From contig NZ_NVOY01000021.1 of NCBI RefSeq assembly GCF_002551005.1, positions 33,223 to 68,561 of the forward strand: DNA of 35,339 bases, written 5' to 3'. The translations under genes were made by a program, and so were the position numbers. The notes under the pieces are model-generated. The model had not been told where the DNA came from and did no database searches. It saw only the letters and a list, made by a program, of their open reading frames with translations. Below, piece by piece: positions 32,135 through 35,339 of this stretch; the stretch's first letter is position 1; each line of letters starts with the position of its first letter. Origin of the DNA: Bacillus pseudomycoides. Its GTDB lineage: Bacteria > Bacillota > Bacilli > Bacillales > Bacillaceae_G.

Positions 32135-33376
32135 TTATAGCTCTTTATACATTGGGAATTTATCAGTTAAGGCATTTACACGCACGCGTGCTTCTTCTAA
32201 TGCTGCTTCATTATCATGATTTTTTAATGTGTGAGCCATAATTGATGCGATTTCATCCATTTCAGCAAATCCGAAACCTCTTGATGTTACAGCTGCCGTT
32301 CCAATACGAACGCCGCTTGTTACAAATGGGCTAGCTGGATCAAATGGAATTGTATTTTTGTTTACTGTGATACCCACTTCATCTAATACATGCTCTGCAA
32401 CTTTTCCAGTAATGTCTAAATTGCGAACATCAATTAAAATTAAGTGGTTGTCCGTTCCACCAGAAACAAGAGTAATTCCTTCTTTTTGCAGACCTTCAGC
32501 TAAACGATTTGCGTTGTTAATGATGTTTTGTGCATATGCTTTGAAGTCGTCCTGCAATGCTTCTCCAAACGCAACTGCTTTTGCTGCGATTACATGCATA
32601 AGTGGTCCGCCTTGAATACCAGGGAAGATGGATTTATCAATTTGCTTTGCAAATTGTTCTTTACATAAAATCATACCGCCGCGTGGTCCGCGTAATGTTT
32701 TATGCGTTGTTGTTGTTACGAAATCAGCGTATGGTACTGGGTTTGGGTGTAAGCCTGCTGCTACAAGTCCTGCGATATGTGCCATATCTACCATTAAATA
32801 TGCGCCAACCTCATCAGCGATTTCACGGAATTTCTTAAAATCGATCACACGAGGATATGCGCTAGCGCCGGCAACGATTAATTTTGGTTTATGCTCTTTC
32901 GCTTTTTCTAATACGTCTTCATAATTGATGTGATGTGTATCAGGATCTACACCGTATTCAACGAAGTTGTATTGCACGCCACTAAAGTTAACAGGACTTC
33001 CATGTGTTAAGTGACCGCCGTGGGATAAGTTCATACCAAGAACTGTGTCACCTTGCTCTAGAATTGTGAAGTATACAGCCATATTTGCCTGTGCACCAGA
33101 GTGCGGTTGAACATTTACGTGCTCTGCTCCAAAAATTTCTTTTGCGCGATCACGTGCGATATCTTCTACGATATCTACATGCTCACAGCCACCGTAATAA
33201 CGTTTCCCAGGATATCCTTCTGCATACTTGTTCGTTAATACAGAACCTTGTGCTTCCATTACCGCTTCGCTTACGAAGTTTTCAGATGCAATAAGCTCGA
33301 TTTTTGAACGCTGTCTTCCTAATTCTAATTCAATTGCAGCAAACACCTTTTCATCTTGACGTTTTAAATGCTCCAC
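32135..33376 (-). CDS. glyA: Serine hydroxymethyltransferase
   Basis: The 413-residue PLP enzyme interconverts serine and glycine with tetrahydrofolate, supplying one-carbon units. The PLP Lys (about 226) is in [33 protein letters not shown] and SGAQANM are also intact. GTG at 33374-33376 is used because GGGGGA lies 5 bases upstream and the family begins with [10 protein letters not shown]; a TTG one codon earlier is too close to that RBS. It is followed by its own terminator. No strong promoter hexamers or PurR boxes were recognised in 33380-33521. Confidence 0.97.
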   Translation of the reverse strand: MEHLKRQDEKVFAAIELELGRQRSKIELIASENFVSEAVMEAQGSVLTNKYAEGYPGKRYYGGCEHVDIVEDIARDRAKEIFGAEHVNVQPHSGAQANMAVYFTILEQGDTVLGMNLSHGGHLTHGSPVNFSGVQYNFVEYGVDPDTHHINYEDVLEKAKEHKPKLIVAGASAYPRVIDFKKFREIADEVGAYLMVDMAHIAGLVAAGLHPNPVPYADFVTTTTHKTLRGPRGGMILCKEQFAKQIDKSIFPGIQGGPLMHVIAAKAVAFGEALQDDFKAYAQNIINNANRLAEGLQKEGITLVSGGTDNHLILIDVRNLDITGKVAEHVLDEVGITVNKNTIPFDPASPFVTSGVRIGTAAVTSRGFGFAEMDEIASIMAHTLKNHDNEAALEEARVRVNALTDKFPMYKEL

Positions 33377-33521
33377 CAAAATCCCCCTTTTCTGAACGAA
33401 CTACACCTATTTCCGATATTTTCCCTTCATTTCTTAAGAAAAAACGAAAGTTCTAGTTGTAATTCTTTTAAATCTTCACATTTTCAACTACATTCTAACA
33501 CGACTCCACACATGATAAAAG

Positions 33522-33550
33522 AAAAAAAAGACCAAATTCGGTCTTTTTTT
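33522..33550 (-). terminator. Terminator after ywlG
   Basis: AAAAAAGACC and GGTCTTTTTT form a symmetrical hairpin around a 6-base loop, with T-runs on both strands, 16 bases after the ywlG stop. It separates the ywlE-rpiB-ywlG group from glyA. Confidence 0.85.
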
Positions 33551-33566
33551 ATTAGAAGTTTATGAC

Positions 33567-34139
33567 TTAACTACAAGTAAACGTTTCCTCTTTTATTGCA
33601 TATACTGCACGCGCTCCGCCAATTAACTTCGGACGCGCTTTTGCCATCGTTACATGAGCATGCCCAATCTCTTTCACGCGCGTACGTATCGGAACAGCTA
33701 CATGCTTTAAATGCATACCGATAAATGTATCTCCAATATCAATACCTGCGTCTGCTTTTACGAATTCTACGATAACGGGGTCTTTCATATTATGATATGC
33801 ATATGTTGCAAGAGCCCCACCCGCTGATCTGACAGGCGTAACAGTTACAATCTCGAACTGATGCTTTTCTGCGACTTCTCGTTCTACCACTAAAGCACGG
33901 TTTAAATGTTCACAGCACTGAAATGCTAGGGTAATGCCATACTGCTCTTGAAAATGTTTTAACCCAGAAAAAATCGCCTCTGCTACTTCCATCGTTCCCG
34001 ATGTTCCAATTCTTTCACCAAGCACTTCACTCGTACTACAGCCCACAACAAAAAGGCTTCCATTTCGCAACGTGGCTTGCTCTTGAAACTCAAAAAGCGC
34101 TGTTTGCAACTGCTCTTTTAACTGTAATATTCCACTCAT
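33567..34139 (-). CDS. ywlG: YwlG / UPF0340 (TIGR01440) family protein
   Basis: The 190-residue soluble protein is conserved in Firmicutes and has no established function. Recognisable family segments are [41 protein letters not shown] and [32 protein letters not shown] lies 6 bases before ATG. The ywlE-rpiB-ywlG-glyA order is that of B. subtilis and supports the name. Confidence 0.92.
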   Translation of the reverse strand: MSGILQLKEQLQTALFEFQEQATLRNGSLFVVGCSTSEVLGERIGTSGTMEVAEAIFSGLKHFQEQYGITLAFQCCEHLNRALVVEREVAEKHQFEIVTVTPVRSAGGALATYAYHNMKDPVIVEFVKADAGIDIGDTFIGMHLKHVAVPIRTRVKEIGHAHVTMAKARPKLIGGARAVYAIKEETFTCS

Positions 34140-34205
34140 TACGCTCTTCCTTTCGCAGGTAGGTTCAACAAATTATATTACTTCTTACTAGAAGTTAGAC
34201 TACAA

Positions 34206-34649
34206 TTACTTCGCTTCGTACGCTTTAATTTTTCCTACACGATTTTCGTGACGGCCGCCTTCATAATCCGTTGTTAACCAAATCTTTGCGATGTCGCGCG
34301 CTAATCCAGCTCCAATTACACGCTCACCCATTGCTAACATGTTCGTATCATTATGTTCTCTCGTTGCTTTTGCACTAAATGTATCATGCACTAATGCGCA
34401 GCGAATGCCGTGTACTTTATTTGCCGCAATTGACATACCAATGCCTGTTCCGCAAATTAAAATACCGCGATCTACTTCACCATTTGCAACCATTTCTGCT
34501 GCTGGGAATGCAAAATCAGGATAATCTACAGAACCTGCTTCGCACTCACAACCTAAATCAATATATTCAATGTTCAATTCTTCTAATAGACTTACGATTT
34601 CTTTACGAATATTCAATCCGCCATGATCAGATGCTACAACTACTTTCAT
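34206..34649 (-). CDS. rpiB: Ribose-5-phosphate isomerase B
   Basis: The 147-residue enzyme interconverts ribose 5-phosphate and ribulose 5-phosphate in the pentose phosphate pathway. SDHGG at the N-terminus, the ILICGTGIGMSIAANK loop with the active-site Cys, and EHNDTNML are the RpiB hallmarks. It belongs to the RpiB/LacAB family, but the single-subunit context favours RpiB. ATG (34647-34649) follows GGAGGGG; a TTG five codons earlier overlaps that RBS. A TATAAT at 34734-34739 may give an extra promoter. Confidence 0.95.
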   Translation of the reverse strand: MKVVVASDHGGLNIRKEIVSLLEELNIEYIDLGCECEAGSVDYPDFAFPAAEMVANGEVDRGILICGTGIGMSIAANKVHGIRCALVHDTFSAKATREHNDTNMLAMGERVIGAGLARDIAKIWLTTDYEGGRHENRVGKIKAYEAK

Positions 34650-34748
34650 TCTAAACCCCTCCAAATATAAAATGAAACTTCTATTAGTGGAAATCTCTTC
34701 TTTCCATTAAATCAGCATAATCTCCAATATCGTATTATACACGAAACA

Positions 34749-35189
34749 TTAGCTTTCTGAGTGTTTTTTCACCAAAGTTTGCACAAGTTGTTGCATTTCT
34801 TCCAGTGTCGCTTGATAGACAGCAAGCGAACCGCCAAAAGGATCAGAAATATCCTTATTTGTACCTTCTACAAATTCATATAATGTATGCACTTTTTCGC
34901 TTACTTCTGGATGGTGCGCTAATAAAAGTTGACGATGTCCTGCGGTCATCGTCAATACAACATCCGACCACTCTAACAACTCTTCCGTCACTTGCTTGGA
35001 AGAATGCGCAAGTGAGATACCTTTTTCTTCTAGCGCATTTTTAGCATGAAGAGATGCATCACTACCAACGGCCGCAAAAACACCAGCAGATTGCACATCA
35101 AACTGACCCTTACCATGATGACGTAATAGCCCCTCTGCCATTGGGCTGCGGCACGTATTTCCTGTACAAACGAATAATACTCGCTTCAC
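34749..35189 (-). CDS. ywlE: Low-molecular-weight phosphatase YwlE (protein arginine phosphatase type)
   Basis: The 146-residue enzyme has the P-loop CTGNTCRSP near the N-terminus (nucleophilic Cys about 8, Arg about 14) and the general-acid DPF later. The Thr within the P-loop (CTGNT) matches the residue that gives B. subtilis YwlE its preference for phospho-arginine over phospho-tyrosine. It would counteract the McsB arginine kinase, which marks proteins for ClpCP. GTG at 35187-35189 follows AAGGAG by 9 bases; a TTG one codon earlier is the alternative. The frame extends to 35228 without an RBS. Confidence 0.93.
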   Translation of the reverse strand: MKRVLFVCTGNTCRSPMAEGLLRHHGKGQFDVQSAGVFAAVGSDASLHAKNALEEKGISLAHSSKQVTEELLEWSDVVLTMTAGHRQLLLAHHPEVSEKVHTLYEFVEGTNKDISDPFGGSLAVYQATLEEMQQLVQTLVKKHSES

Positions 35190-35283
35190 CAAACACCACT
35201 CCTTATGAGGAATATCTCTTTTCATCATAACTCACAATAGTAACGAAAAAAAGAAATGTATATATAAGTTGAAAAACTGACAT

Positions 35284-35318
35284 AAAAAAAGAATCCATTT
35301 CAATTATGAAATGGATTC
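35284..35318 (-). terminator. Terminator of a gene outside the window
   Basis: A perfect 12-bp stem (GAATCCATTTCA with TGAAATGGATTC, 4-base loop) is followed by seven T residues on the minus strand. It must end a transcript entering from beyond 35339. The ywlE promoter would then lie in 35190-35283, where no clear hexamer pair was seen. Confidence 0.9.
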
Positions 35319-35339
35319 CCACTTTGTTGAAAAAAGATT

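Overview
The window reads as a chromosomal segment of a Bacillus cereus-group Firmicute. Three things point there: the ywlE-rpiB-ywlG-glyA-upp-atp and ywzB-ywmB-murA-spoIID blocks known from Bacillus, an 11-gene nuo cluster of the kind found in the cereus group, and palindromic intergenic repeats. The species is not resolved. Almost every gene lies on the minus strand, so the segment is transcribed from high to low coordinates; only a MarR-type regulator and a GGDEF protein are on the plus strand. No rRNA, tRNA, CRISPR array, prophage or intact IS is visible.

Layout, in the direction of transcription. 35.2-33.5 kb: ywlE (protein arginine phosphatase type), rpiB and ywlG, ending at a terminator. 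33.4-32.1 kb: glyA. 32.0-31.2 kb: decayed DNA in which a zinc-ribbon transposase-like N-terminus, broken by a stop and a frame change, runs in frame into a short NAD(P)-binding dehydrogenase-like gene. 30.9-30.2 kb: upp, with its own promoter and a possible cre overlap. 29.8-22.3 kb: the complete F1Fo ATP synthase operon atpZ-I-B-E-F-H-A-G-D-C, with GC-rich repeats in the A-G and G-D spacers. 22.2-19.6 kb (plus strand): a membrane PAS-GGDEF protein and a MarR regulator. 19.3-17.3 kb: an LtrA-family membrane protein behind a long structured leader, and a DUF975 membrane protein. 17.1-7.0 kb: nuoABCDHIJKLMN. 6.8-3.3 kb: ywzB-ywmB-murA-spoIID, each end marked by a clear terminator. 3.0-0.2 kb: a fatty acyl-CoA synthetase and a degenerate ABC-ATPase/LytTR fusion, then palindromic repeats.

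Functionally the window is dominated by energy conservation: a proton-pumping complex I core without the NADH-oxidising module (no nuoE, F or G) beside the ATP synthase. Around it are precursor supply (glyA, upp, rpiB), peptidoglycan synthesis (murA) and sporulation (spoIID). Compared with the B. subtilis order (atpC then ywzB), nuo, ltrA, the DUF975 gene, marR and the GGDEF gene all sit between atpC and ywzB.

Most of the window is ordinary core genome. The least explained parts are the structured leader upstream of ltrA, the transposase-dehydrogenase junction, the LytTR fusion with an eroded ATPase domain, the NuoC extension, and the repeats embedded in the atp operon and at the end of the GGDEF gene.
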